Shown piece after piece: positions 34,080 through 42,438 of a stretch of 64,000 nucleotides of DNA (the stretch's first letter is position 1; each line of letters starts with the position of its first letter). Source of the stretch: Jiangella alba. Lineage in GTDB: Bacteria; Actinomycetota; Actinomycetes; Jiangellales; Jiangellaceae. Under the pieces are notes generated by a model that worked only from the letters and a program-made list of their open reading frames with translations, did not search any database and was not told the DNA's origin. The DNA lies in assembly GCF_900106035.1 (NCBI RefSeq), contig NZ_FNUC01000003.1:2969501-3033500 (forward strand), given 5' to 3'. The translations under genes were made by a program, and so were the position numbers.

Positions 34080-34457
34080 ATGGTCGAGCACTATGTCGGC
34101 GTCCTCGGCGTTGCCGAGGCGATGAGCGTGACGCGACACGCTGTGCACAAGTGGCGCTCGCGCTACCCACCAGACTCGGATCACCCGTTCCCCGGACCCG
34201 ACGTCGACGTCGACGGAAGCCCCGGCTGGCGAGCGACCCGCCTGCAGGAGATCGTGCAGTGGCGTGACGGCCTCCCAGGTCGCGGCGCCGGCGGTGGACG
34301 GCCGACCGCCGCACGCCAGGAGTACTTCCGGGCAGCGGAACGTCGTGGGCTGGACCGGGACGAGGCCATCCGCGCCCTCGCCACCTTCGCCGAGGAATTC
34401 CCCCAGATGACCGAGCCGGAACTGTGCGCCTGGCTGATCGAGAGGTTCGGCTCCTAG
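34080..34457 (+). CDS. Small helix-turn-helix protein of unknown target
   Basis: 125 residues from ATG 34080; a TTG at 34071 would add three, and GGAG at 34064-34067 sits at an awkward distance from both. GVLGVAEAMSVTRHAVHKW is a helix-turn-helix, followed by a short WRATRLQEIVQWRDGLPG stretch and a basic, Gly-rich linker, then a helical C-terminus (YFRAAERRGLDRDEAIRALATFAEEF). It looks like the DNA-binding half of MerR/excisionase-like small regulators. The upstream palindrome is the candidate site. Confidence 0.7.
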   Translation: MVEHYVGVLGVAEAMSVTRHAVHKWRSRYPPDSDHPFPGPDVDVDGSPGWRATRLQEIVQWRDGLPGRGAGGGRPTAARQEYFRAAERRGLDRDEAIRALATFAEEFPQMTEPELCAWLIERFGS

Positions 34458-34656
34458 CCGTTCTGTGGGGCCAACCCGCGAAGGGACTCGGGGCACGACC
34501 CGCGGAGCGCAAGGATGCGCCGCACACCGCCGAGCGGGGCGCCGAGCCGCAGCATCACTGCGACTCCCGTCATGCCGCCGGTCGTCCCCAAGGGCAGGAC
34601 GGGCCACGCCGTGCGCCGAGCGGGACCACCGAGGATCGTGCCCGCCAGCAGAGCGC

Positions 34657-34899
34657 TCAGCGACGCCGCCGGGTCGACGAGTCGCGCAGGACCATCGCCC
34701 TGAGCCGGTCACATGCCTCGCCCTCCGTCTCGAACCGCATCTCGCCGGAGCGCTGGCCTCGTTCGGAGTAATAGACCGCCCAGCCCGACGCCCTGCGCTC
34801 CAGGACATAGGCCTCGGTCGGAAGCCCGCCGTCCAGCCAGTAGCTGTCCGGATCGACGCCCTCGGCATCGAACAGCGCTCGGAGTTCGGCCACGTTCAC
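34657..34899 (-). CDS. Small conserved-looking protein, 80 aa
   Basis: 80 residues from GTG 34899 (weak ribosome-binding site). The pattern YWLDGGLPTEAYVLERR, GWAVYYSERGQRSGEMRFE and EGEACDRL resembles a small alpha/beta family of actinobacteria whose members begin MNVAELR (from memory). No function is known; it may be an immunity-type or stress protein. The roughly 200-bp stretch 34458-34656 beside it shows nothing recognisable. Confidence 0.55.
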   Translation of the reverse strand: MNVAELRALFDAEGVDPDSYWLDGGLPTEAYVLERRASGWAVYYSERGQRSGEMRFETEGEACDRLRAMVLRDSSTRRRR

Positions 34900-35004
34900 C
34901 GGCTCAACCTACGACTCCCGGCAGCCAGCCCGCCGCTCACCGGCCGATCCATCTCACGCCGAGCCGCCGGCACCATCACTCTTGGTGTCAGTCCGTGAAC
35001 GACA

Positions 35005-36003
35005 TCAGTCGACCTGCGATGTGCCGTTCCTCTTGTTCGCCTGCATGTCTCGGACGACCTCGCCCACCATGCGGGTCGACGCTGCGTCGAGCACGTAGCC
35101 GAACTGGATCACCTCGGCCTTCTGGTCCAGCAGCGCCGTCAGCTCCGTCGATTCCTCGGGGACCACGACGATGTCGATGCCCTCCAGATCCGCATCCTCG
35201 AGCCCGTCGAGCACCTGGACGTTCTCGACGCCGACGTCCCTGAGCGAGTCCCGCACGGTGACGCCCTGCTCATGGGTCCCGCACCAGACCCCCACGACCC
35301 TGGCCTCCGCCACGGACGCGATCCGCACGAGCGTCGGGACGTGCAGCGCGACGACGACGGCGACGACCTCGGTCTCCGGCCGGCGCATCAGAGCGCGGGC
35401 CTCCGCGAGAAGGGGGAACGTCGTCAGGACGAGGTTGGCCCGCTCTTCCTCGGGCTCGAACCGCCCCAGCACGAGCGGGTTCACCTTGACACCGACCAAG
35501 ACTTCCAGCTCCGCGGCAAAGCGCTGGGCCCGGCCGGCGTCGGACTCGACGAACGAGACCTTGAGCAGATCGCTCTCGGCGCGCACAGCAATGCTCAGCA
35601 CGAGCGACTGGACCTCGACGGCGGACAGACCGAGTGCGACACACTCACGAATGCACGACTCCAAGATCCGGCGCGCACGCTCACGCACCCGGGAGTCGGC
35701 GCTCGCCAACCCGGGCCCCACGACGAACGTCCCGGTCCGCCCGCGCCCCTCCACGAGACCGATCTCGCCGAGCTCCGCGTACGCACGCGCCACGGTGTTC
35801 CGGTTGATCCGTAGGTCCTCGGCCAGCAGCCGGGCGCCGGGAAGGACCTGGCCGGGTCTGAGATCACCGGTCTCGACCATGAACGACAACTGGTTGACGA
35901 TCTGCCGGTAGACCGGCATGTCCGAGTGCACGCTCACCTGAATCTTGTCGGCCACCGTGCGCGTCCGGCCGTTCACCGAGGAGCTGCTGGTGGTTGCAGT
36001 CAC
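35005..36003 (-). CDS. GntR-family transcriptional regulator under a cobalamin riboswitch
   Basis: 332 residues from GTG 36003, with GGAGAG 6 bases upstream; a longer ORF would run into the leader. The N-terminal winged helix (PVYRQIVNQLSFMVETG, LAEDLRINRNTVARAYAELG, GLVEGRGRTGTFV) is GntR. The C-terminal 200 residues (FVESDAGRAQRFAAELEVL, then EVVAVVVALHVPTLVRIASV) look like an alpha/beta effector domain and not a MocR aminotransferase. A cobalamin riboswitch lies directly upstream on the same strand, so B12 should set its level. The target genes and effector are unknown; no nearby gene is an obvious B12 enzyme. Confidence 0.85.
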   Translation of the reverse strand: MTATTSSSSVNGRTRTVADKIQVSVHSDMPVYRQIVNQLSFMVETGDLRPGQVLPGARLLAEDLRINRNTVARAYAELGEIGLVEGRGRTGTFVVGPGLASADSRVRERARRILESCIRECVALGLSAVEVQSLVLSIAVRAESDLLKVSFVESDAGRAQRFAAELEVLVGVKVNPLVLGRFEPEEERANLVLTTFPLLAEARALMRRPETEVVAVVVALHVPTLVRIASVAEARVVGVWCGTHEQGVTVRDSLRDVGVENVQVLDGLEDADLEGIDIVVVPEESTELTALLDQKAEVIQFGYVLDAASTRMVGEVVRDMQANKRNGTSQVD

Positions 36004-36124
36004 AGGGCTCTCCTTCGCGAGTCCCAGAGGACCTCGCACGGACAACCCAGCGCCCACGCCGCGGCGTGATCGCCGACGACCCTCCCGCGAGGCCACGGCC
36101 AGCGACCCACCCGGCAAGGCGGAC

Positions 36125-36330
36125 CGCACAGCGGGCAGGTCTTCGGACTCGCGGGCACAACCGGCACACGCCGATCACCTACCGGCCGTCGCTTCCCAGA
36201 CGCTCACACGCCCAGTGCTGTCCCTCCCACGAGACAGACGGCTCTCGTTCCCACTCACCGCTGCGGGGCAGCTCCGGACTCACACCGGATTCCCTCTCAC
36301 GTCGGCACCACCCTGACGAACCGGCCGGCA
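36125..36330 (-). promoter_or_regulatory. Cobalamin (B12) riboswitch
   Basis: Read 5' to 3' on minus, the conserved elements are all present and in order. They are GGTGCC (36302-36309 region), GGGAATCCGGTGTGAGTCCG and the kissing-loop part CTGCCCCGCAGC (36252-36296), CACTGG and GGGAAGC (36192-36215), and the 3' box GAGTCCGAAGACCTGCC (36134-36152). This matches the Rfam cobalamin aptamer pattern. The aptamer ends 125 bp upstream of the GntR start, leaving room for an expression platform in which CTCT-AGAG could pair over the ribosome-binding site. B12 binding normally lowers expression of the gene downstream. Confidence 0.92.
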
Positions 36331-36596
36331 CCGAACCAGCTGCACCCACAGTCTAGCCGCGGTCGCCGCGACGGCCCACGCCGCAGAGACACTCGTCGTG
36401 AATCCGATCAAGGAGCAGCAGGAGATCGACGAGCTGGCGTGCACCCGATCCGCCAACGGCCACCACCATGTCTGCGTGCACGACCGCCGCCGACCGCGTC
36501 CCACCAGCCCTCTAGACCTGCATGTGATCCGAGAACCCGGGGGGGGGGGGGGGGGCGGCGCGCGGCGATCCCGCCCGAGCCCTTCTGGGGCCGTGC
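36331..36596. other. Stretch with a G17 tract; no gene identified
   Basis: Between the riboswitch and the aldehyde dehydrogenase stop. Contains an uninterrupted run of 17 G (36539-36555), very long for a stable chromosome, and a plus-strand open frame from 36398 that reads VNPIKEQQEIDELACT into the run. No family recognised. Together with the leader and riboswitch this fills the 593-bp gap 36004-36596. Confidence 0.6.
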
Positions 36597-38030
36597 TCAG
36601 TCGTGGCCGAGGTAGACGGACTTGATCCAGGTGAAGAAGTCGACGGCGGCGGCGCCCTGCTCGCGGTAGGTGTTGGTCGAGGAGTCCTTGACCCCGCCGA
36701 ACGGCACGTTGAGGTCCAGTCCGCTGGTCGGCCGGTTGATCTTGACGACGCCCGCCTGCGCCCGCTCGACGAACCGGTGGACGGCGCGCAGGTCGTTGCT
36801 GACGAGACCGGCCGTGAGCCCGTAGTCGACACCGTTCACGATGTCGATCGCCTCGTCCAGGTCTGTCGCCGTCAGCACCGACACGACCGGGCCGAAGACC
36901 TCCTCCCGGGCGATGCGGTGGCCGGGGCGGACGCCGGCGACGACGGCGGGTGGCTGGAACAGCCCGTCGCCGGGGTCGCGGCCGGTCAGCACCTCGCCGC
37001 CGTCCTCCTCGGCGATCTCCAGGTAGGAGCGGCCGGTGGCGAGCTGCGACTCGCTGACCACGGGGCCCATGAGGACGCCGTCGGCCAGTCCGTCGCCGGG
37101 CGCGAAGCGGCCGGCCTCCTCGACGAGTGCCGCGGTGAACGCCTCGGCGATCTTCGGCGTGCAGACGACCCGGCTGGTGGCGGTACACGCTTGCCCGGTG
37201 AGGGCGAAGCCGCCGGCGGCGGCGATCCGCGCCGCCACCGCGGGGTCGGCGTCGTCGAGGACGACCAGGGCGTTCTTGCCGCCCATCTCGGTCTGCACCC
37301 GGGCCCGCCGGGCGGCCGCGCGGGCCTGGATCGACAGCCCGACGGCGGTGGAGCCGGTGAACGTCACCGCGGCGACGTCGCGGTGCCCCACCAGCGCGTC
37401 GCCGAGCAGCGCACCGGAACCGTGCACCAGGTTGAGCACGCCGGACGGCAGGCCGGCGTCGACGAGCGCGCGAGCCAGGTGCCAGGTGGACACCGTGGTC
37501 AGGCCGGCCGGCTTGAGCACGACGGCGTTGCCGGCGACGAGTGCCGGCGCGATCTTCCAGGCCGGGATGGCGATCGGGAAGTTCCAGGGCGTGATGGCCG
37601 CGACGACGCCGAGCGGCTCCTTGCGCGTGTACGTCAGGGTCGCCGGTACCGACGACGGGTAGATGTCGCCGGCCGACCGCCAGCCCTCGCCGCCGAAGAA
37701 CCGCAGCACGTCGGCGGCGCGCTGCACCTCGCCGCGCGCCTCGGCCAGCGTCTTGCCCTCCTCGCGGGTGAGGTCGCGAGCGACCTCGTCGAGCCGGGCC
37801 GACAGCAGCTCACCGCCGCCGGTGAGCACCCGGCCCCGAGCCGGGCCGGGCAGCGCGGCCCACGCCGGCTGGGCGGCGGTGGCCGCCGCGACGGCGTCGT
37901 CGACGAGGCCGGCGTCCCCGGCGGCGGTGACGGATACGAGGTCGCCGGGGTCGGCGGGGTTGCGCCGCTCGGTTGCGGGCTCGCCGGTCCAGGTGCCCGC
38001 CACGAGATGCCGGATCTGCCTCGTCGTCAT
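36597..38030 (-). CDS. NAD(P)-dependent aldehyde dehydrogenase
   Basis: 477 residues. Catalytic Cys282 in TGQACTATSR, Glu248 in QTEMGGKNALV and Asn150 in ITPWNFPIAI are the ALDH active-site residues; TFTGST is the cofactor loop. QTEMGGKN replaces the common LELGGKN. It resembles alpha-ketoglutaric-semialdehyde dehydrogenase-type members, though the substrate is unknown. It ends a three-gene minus operon with the FGGY kinase and aldolase (ATGA overlap 38027-38030). It would oxidise an aldehyde formed by those enzymes. Confidence 0.92.
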   Translation of the reverse strand: MTTRQIRHLVAGTWTGEPATERRNPADPGDLVSVTAAGDAGLVDDAVAAATAAQPAWAALPGPARGRVLTGGGELLSARLDEVARDLTREEGKTLAEARGEVQRAADVLRFFGGEGWRSAGDIYPSSVPATLTYTRKEPLGVVAAITPWNFPIAIPAWKIAPALVAGNAVVLKPAGLTTVSTWHLARALVDAGLPSGVLNLVHGSGALLGDALVGHRDVAAVTFTGSTAVGLSIQARAAARRARVQTEMGGKNALVVLDDADPAVAARIAAAGGFALTGQACTATSRVVCTPKIAEAFTAALVEEAGRFAPGDGLADGVLMGPVVSESQLATGRSYLEIAEEDGGEVLTGRDPGDGLFQPPAVVAGVRPGHRIAREEVFGPVVSVLTATDLDEAIDIVNGVDYGLTAGLVSNDLRAVHRFVERAQAGVVKINRPTSGLDLNVPFGGVKDSSTNTYREQGAAAVDFFTWIKSVYLGHD

Positions 38031-39385
38031 CGGTTCGCCTCCTGCTGGTCGGTCGGGTCGGGAAGATCGTCGATGGAGTCGTAGCGGCCGGCGGCCAGGC
38101 CGGCGAACAGCGCCGCGCCGCGTGCGGCGGCCTCCGCCACCGGCGGGATGAGCACGTCGCCCAGCGCCGCCCGCTTGGTCGCGACGACAGCGTCGCCGCG
38201 CAGCCAGCCGCCGACGGCGACGACGCGGGTGTGCGGGCCGGTGACCGACGCCATGACGTCGAGCGCGGCGCGCCCGCGCCGCATCACCGCGTCGAGCGCG
38301 GCTCGCCAGACCATGGCCGGGCTCGGCTCGGCCGGAATGCCGGTCAGCGTCGCTACCGCTCCGGCCACGTCGGCCACCCCGATCGGCACCGGGTCCGGCG
38401 CCAGCGCGAGCGCCGCCGCGTCGAGGTCCCGCCGCGCCTCGTGATCGTCCTCCGCGACGCCCAGCAGCCGCAGGAACCGACGCAGCGCCAGGCCGCTGCC
38501 CAGCCCGGTGAACAGCGACTGCGTGCCGGGGAAGACGTGGCAGCCGACGGTGACGCCGGCCCGCACGGCCGCTACGGTGGCAGCCGGCCCGACGGCGCGC
38601 ACCGCCTGCCGGACCATGGCCTCGCCGGTGCCCAGCGAGTTCAGGACGTCGCCCGGCCGGGTCGCCCCGGCGCCCACTGCCGCGCACAGATGGTCGTGCC
38701 CGCCCACCGTCAGCACCGCGCCGGCGAGACGGCCGCCAGGGTCGGCACGCCCGGCAGGGGCGCCTGCCGGAACCGGCTCCGGCAGGGACAGCCGGACGCC
38801 GCTGGCGGCGACGTGACCGGGCAGCCAGCGCCGCTCGTGAACGTCGAGCCAGCCGGTCCGGGCGGCCAGCGACAGTTCGTTGACGAAGCTCCCGCCGAGC
38901 CGGGCGACCAGCAGCTCCGGCACGGTCGCCCAGCCGGCCGGGGCGCCGTCGACGAGGTCCTGGTCGGCCAGCCAGCGCGTCTTCACGGCGGTGCAGCGGG
39001 TACTGAGCGGCAGGCCGGTGCGCGTGGTGAACGCGTCGTCGCCGCCCACGTCGGCGCGTACGTCCGGCAGCACGGCGTCGGGCCGCTCGTCGTACCAGGC
39101 CAGGATCGGTGTCAGGGCCCGGCCGGCGACGTCCACCAGGACGCCGCTCTCGGCCATGCCCGTGACCCCGACGCCGATGACGTCGCCGGAAACGCCGGAC
39201 AGCGCGTCGCCGATGGCGCCGAGCGCCGCCGCGGTCAGCTCGTCCGCGTCCATCCGCACGACGCCGCTACGCTCGCGCCACGGCGTCGGGCGCCGGCCGG
39301 AACCGAGGGCCCGGCCGGTCAGCGTGTGCGCGACCGCCTTGACCGTCGTGGTCCCGGCGTCGACGCCGACGAGCACGCCGGTCAC
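38027..39385 (-). CDS. FGGY-family sugar kinase
   Basis: 452 residues. The N-terminus GVLVGVDAGTTTVKAVA is the first FGGY phosphate-binding loop (DAGTTxxK). VGVTGMAESGVLVD fits the sugar-binding region, and GGHDHLCAAVGAGAT is the region around the catalytic Asp. The C-terminal ATP-binding part has VAVGGWLRGDAVVATKRAALG and AAARGAALFAGLAAG. Substrate unknown; xylulose, ribulose or glycerol-like polyols are typical of the family. Coupled by ATGA overlap on both sides with the aldehyde dehydrogenase and the aldolase. Confidence 0.9.
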   Translation of the reverse strand: MTGVLVGVDAGTTTVKAVAHTLTGRALGSGRRPTPWRERSGVVRMDADELTAAALGAIGDALSGVSGDVIGVGVTGMAESGVLVDVAGRALTPILAWYDERPDAVLPDVRADVGGDDAFTTRTGLPLSTRCTAVKTRWLADQDLVDGAPAGWATVPELLVARLGGSFVNELSLAARTGWLDVHERRWLPGHVAASGVRLSLPEPVPAGAPAGRADPGGRLAGAVLTVGGHDHLCAAVGAGATRPGDVLNSLGTGEAMVRQAVRAVGPAATVAAVRAGVTVGCHVFPGTQSLFTGLGSGLALRRFLRLLGVAEDDHEARRDLDAAALALAPDPVPIGVADVAGAVATLTGIPAEPSPAMVWRAALDAVMRRGRAALDVMASVTGPHTRVVAVGGWLRGDAVVATKRAALGDVLIPPVAEAAARGAALFAGLAAGRYDSIDDLPDPTDQQEANR

Positions 39386-40299
39386 GACACCGGCACCCCG
39401 CGGGCCTCGCGGAAGGTGGTGACGAAGCCCAGGTAGGAGGCGCCGATGGCCGCCACGGCCTCGTCACGGGAGACGTCGCCGGCGAACCAGGACTCCAGCG
39501 GTCCCTCGAAGATGCTGCGGCCGATGGCGAAGCCGTTGACGGCGGCCACCGGCGCGGCGGCGGTCAGCCAGCCGCGCACGTCGTCGTCGTCGGCGGCCCG
39601 GCCGAGAACCAGGCAGACGACGTGGTCGCGGCCGCCACCGCGGGTCAGCTCGGCGACGGCGGCGTAGTCGTCGGTGGCGTCGAAGCCCTCGATCTTCCAG
39701 ATGTCCGGCTCGACGCCGGCGGCGTGTGCCTGGCGCACGGCCTCCAGCATCAGGCCGGGACGCATCTCACGGTCGAAGCGGCGCTGGTCGCCGCCGACGA
39801 CCGCCAGCTGGTCCGCGGTGGCCGGGATCAGCAGCTCGAGCATGAAGCGCTGCCGGCGCGGCGAGCACCAGCGACTGAACTCGGCCAGCCGGGCCAGCTG
39901 CTCCTGATGCTCGTCATGCCGCGACTCGTCCTGCGGGTTGTGGAAGACCAGCACCTTCACCAGATCGGGGTCGTAGGCGTCGACGTGGGCGGCGAAGTCG
40001 TCGCCGTGCTCGAGGGTGAACAGCGGGGCGAGGCTGCGCTCCACCGGCATGCACGTGGTGAAGCCGTGCTGGCGCGCCAGCGGCAGCGTGTGTGCGCCGT
40101 ACTGCTCGTCGACCAGCACCCCCACCGACGACGGGTCCATGCCCTCGCGCACCGCGGCGACCGCGCCGTCGAGGATGACCTGCTTGGCCGCGGCGAACCG
40201 CGCGTACCGGTCGCCGGTGCTCTCGGCGTCGCGGGGGAACCGGCGCTCCATCGCGACCCGGTGGTCGAACGCCAGGATGAACAGGTCTTCTGTGGCCAT
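39382..40299 (-). CDS. DUF2090-type aldolase (IolC C-terminal-domain-like)
   Basis: 305 residues from ATG 40299, preceded by GAGAGAGAG; an earlier in-frame start at 40398 lies in the promoter region. LAFDHRVAMERRF near the N-terminus, ILDGAVAAVREG, VLVDEQYG and FMLELLIPAT, then WKIEGFDATDDYAAVAEL, match the DUF2090 barrel found as the C-terminal domain of some IolC proteins and as stand-alone 2-deoxy-5-keto-gluconate-6-phosphate-aldolase-like enzymes. Here it stands alone beside an FGGY kinase rather than a PfkB kinase. It would cleave a phosphorylated keto-sugar acid. Confidence 0.8.
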   Translation of the reverse strand: MATEDLFILAFDHRVAMERRFPRDAESTGDRYARFAAAKQVILDGAVAAVREGMDPSSVGVLVDEQYGAHTLPLARQHGFTTCMPVERSLAPLFTLEHGDDFAAHVDAYDPDLVKVLVFHNPQDESRHDEHQEQLARLAEFSRWCSPRRQRFMLELLIPATADQLAVVGGDQRRFDREMRPGLMLEAVRQAHAAGVEPDIWKIEGFDATDDYAAVAELTRGGGRDHVVCLVLGRAADDDDVRGWLTAAAPVAAVNGFAIGRSIFEGPLESWFAGDVSRDEAVAAIGASYLGFVTTFREARGVPVS

Positions 40300-40535
40300 G
40301 AGCTCTCTCTCGTCAAGCTCGACGGAAATGTCCTCGGCCGCGGCCGGACCGTCGTCGAGCGGCGGAATGCGTGTGACTCTATGTGGATTCAGTTGCATTC
40401 GTCAATCGACCCGCGCCTGGTGCACTGGGCGGCCCAGGAGTGAACTGTCGCGCCAAGCTCGTGTTATCCCTGTTCAGGCGGGCTGATTCGCAACGGCAAC
40501 GTCATCACGGGGCAACAACGTCTTCATCTCGGGCC

Positions 40536-40600
40536 TTGACGGCGACGCTGCCTCCGGCCCTATAGTGACCGGCCATGTGGAATTTGGTGGAGCCGTGTGG
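40536..40600 (+). promoter_or_regulatory. Promoter and repeat operators before the ABC operon
   Basis: TTGACG (40536-40541) and TATAGT (40561-40566) are 19 bases apart, close to sigma-70-type elements. Downstream lie two GTGG repeats 20 bases apart (ATGTGG at 40575-40580, GTGTGG at 40595-40600); a similar ATGTGG is at 40381-40386 beside the divergent aldolase. A repressor such as the DeoR protein at 45638 could bind them. The rest of the 334-bp gap 40300-40633 shows nothing else. Confidence 0.5.
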
Positions 40601-40633
40601 AGCTGGCCTCCCGCCGCGGACTGAGGCTCCGGC

Positions 40634-41581
40634 GTGAGCGCCCGGACATCCGCGCGACCCGAGACTCAGCGCCCGGCGCCGGCGGCGACCACGGCCGCCG
40701 CACCGCGACGCCGGCGCAGCCGGGCCGCCGGCACCTGGTACTTCCTGCTGCCCGCTCTCGCGTTGTACGCGTTCGCCGTGCTGATCCCCAGCGCGCGAGG
40801 GATCGGCTTCGCCTTCACCGACTGGAATGGGCTGAACCTCAGCTGGAACTTCGTCGGCCTGGACAACTTCGCCCGGGTCCTCGACGACGAGCAGGCGCTG
40901 CGGGCGGTGCGCAACACGCTCGCGCTGGCGATCGTGATCACGATCGTCGAGAACGTCATCGGCCTGCTGCTGGCGCTCGGTGTACACAGCAAGATCAAGA
41001 GCCGGAACGTGCTGCGGCTGATCTTCTTCGCCCCGGTTGTCGTGGTGTCCGTCGTGATCGCCTTCCTGTGGCAGTTCATCTACACGCCGGGCGGCCCGCT
41101 GACGCAGCTGTTCGACGGCATCGGGCTGGGCGCGCTGGCGCAGAACTGGCTCGGCGACCCGTCGATCGCGCTGTGGGCGATCGCCTTCGTGGTGATCTGG
41201 CAGTTCGCCGGCTACTCCATGGTGATCTTCCTGGCCGGGTTGCAGGGAGTCCCCCAGGAACTGCTCGAGGCCGGTGCCATCGACGGCGCCGGGCCGGTGC
41301 GGCGGTTCTGGTCGATCATCCGGCCGCTGCTCGGGCCGGCCATCACCGTCAACGTCATGCTCTCGATGATCCGCGGCCTGATGATCTTCGACCAGATCTG
41401 GGTGATGACGCAGGGCGGGCCCGCGCAGTCGACCGACTCGCTGTCGACGCTCGTCTACCGCAACGCCTTCCAGTACGGCGAGTTCGGCTACAGCACCGCC
41501 CTGGCCGTGGTCCTGGCGCTGTTCGTCGCCGTCATCTCGATCCTCCAGTACCGGATGCTGTCCCGGCGAGAGAAGAAGTAG
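40634..41581 (+). CDS. ABC sugar transporter permease (MalF type)
   Basis: 315 residues. GTG 40634 has GAGG 7 bases upstream. An Arg-rich N-terminus of about 30 residues precedes six hydrophobic helices, the first being WYFLLPALALYAFAVLIPSA. The EAA loop ELLEAGAIDGAGPVRRFWSII lies near residue 210. First gene of a plus-strand operon divergent from the aldolase operon. Confidence 0.93.
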   Translation: MSARTSARPETQRPAPAATTAAAPRRRRSRAAGTWYFLLPALALYAFAVLIPSARGIGFAFTDWNGLNLSWNFVGLDNFARVLDDEQALRAVRNTLALAIVITIVENVIGLLLALGVHSKIKSRNVLRLIFFAPVVVVSVVIAFLWQFIYTPGGPLTQLFDGIGLGALAQNWLGDPSIALWAIAFVVIWQFAGYSMVIFLAGLQGVPQELLEAGAIDGAGPVRRFWSIIRPLLGPAITVNVMLSMIRGLMIFDQIWVMTQGGPAQSTDSLSTLVYRNAFQYGEFGYSTALAVVLALFVAVISILQYRMLSRREKK

Positions 41582-41583
41582 AC

Positions 41584-42405
41584 ATGGACCGCTACACCTG
41601 GCGCACCGGCGTCCGCGAGGCCGTCATGATCGCGACCGCGATCGTGTTCGCCTTCCCGCTCTACATCCTGGTCAACATCGCCCTGAAGCCGTCCGGCGAC
41701 ACGTCGTCGGCACTCTCCCCCGCCACCGCGCCGACGCTGGAGAACTTCCAGGAGGCCTGGCAGCGCGCCGGACTGGGCGGCGCGATCGCGAACAGCGCCA
41801 TCGTCACCGTCGTCAGCGTCACGATCATCGTGGTGGTGTCCGCGGCCGCGGCCTACCCCATCGCCCGCGCGACCGCGAGGTGGTCGACCGCCGCGTTCTA
41901 CACCTTCATGGTCGGCCTGCTGCTGCCGCTGCAGCTCGCGCTGATCCCGCTGTACCAGACCATGCGCGACCTCGGGCTGCTCGGCACCATCACCCCACTG
42001 ATCCTGCTCTACTGCGGCCTGCGGGTGCCGTTCTCGATCTTCCTGTACGTCCAGTTCCTCCGGCTGATCCCGGTGGACTACGAGGAGGCCGCCTCCATCG
42101 ACGGGTGCTCGCCCCTGCAGACCTTCCGCCGGGTCGTGTTCCCGCTGCTGCGGCCGGTGACGGGCACCGTCATCATCCTCAACGGGCTGTTCGTCTGGAA
42201 CGACTTCCTCTCGCCGCTGCTCTATCTGAGCGGCTCGGCCAACCAGACGGTCCCGGTGGCGATCTACGGCTTCGTCGGCCAGTACGCCTCCGAGTGGGAG
42301 CTGGTCTTCGCCGCTCTCATCATCGGCGCCCTGCCCGTGCTGATCGCCTACTTCTTCCTGCAGCGCTCCCTCATCCAGGGCTTCGCCAGCGGTGTCAAGG
42401 GCTGA
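41584..42405 (+). CDS. ABC sugar transporter permease (MalG type)
   Basis: 273 residues with six hydrophobic helices. The EAA loop DYEEAASIDGCSPLQTFRRV and the C-terminal GFASGVKG end are MalG-like. It starts 2 bp after the stop of the first permease (41581). The Cys in the EAA loop is a minor deviation. Confidence 0.93.
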   Translation: MDRYTWRTGVREAVMIATAIVFAFPLYILVNIALKPSGDTSSALSPATAPTLENFQEAWQRAGLGGAIANSAIVTVVSVTIIVVVSAAAAYPIARATARWSTAAFYTFMVGLLLPLQLALIPLYQTMRDLGLLGTITPLILLYCGLRVPFSIFLYVQFLRLIPVDYEEAASIDGCSPLQTFRRVVFPLLRPVTGTVIILNGLFVWNDFLSPLLYLSGSANQTVPVAIYGFVGQYASEWELVFAALIIGALPVLIAYFFLQRSLIQGFASGVKG

Positions 42406-42438
42406 GCCCGCCCGCGTCCCACGTCTGAAAGGGTCCAC

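Noticed and set aside
36508-36545. TCTAGACCTGCATG resembling a cloning-vector polylinker next to the G17 tract
   Set aside because: Restriction-site order does not match a known polylinker and flanking sequence is genomic in composition; a chance XbaI-like site is enough.
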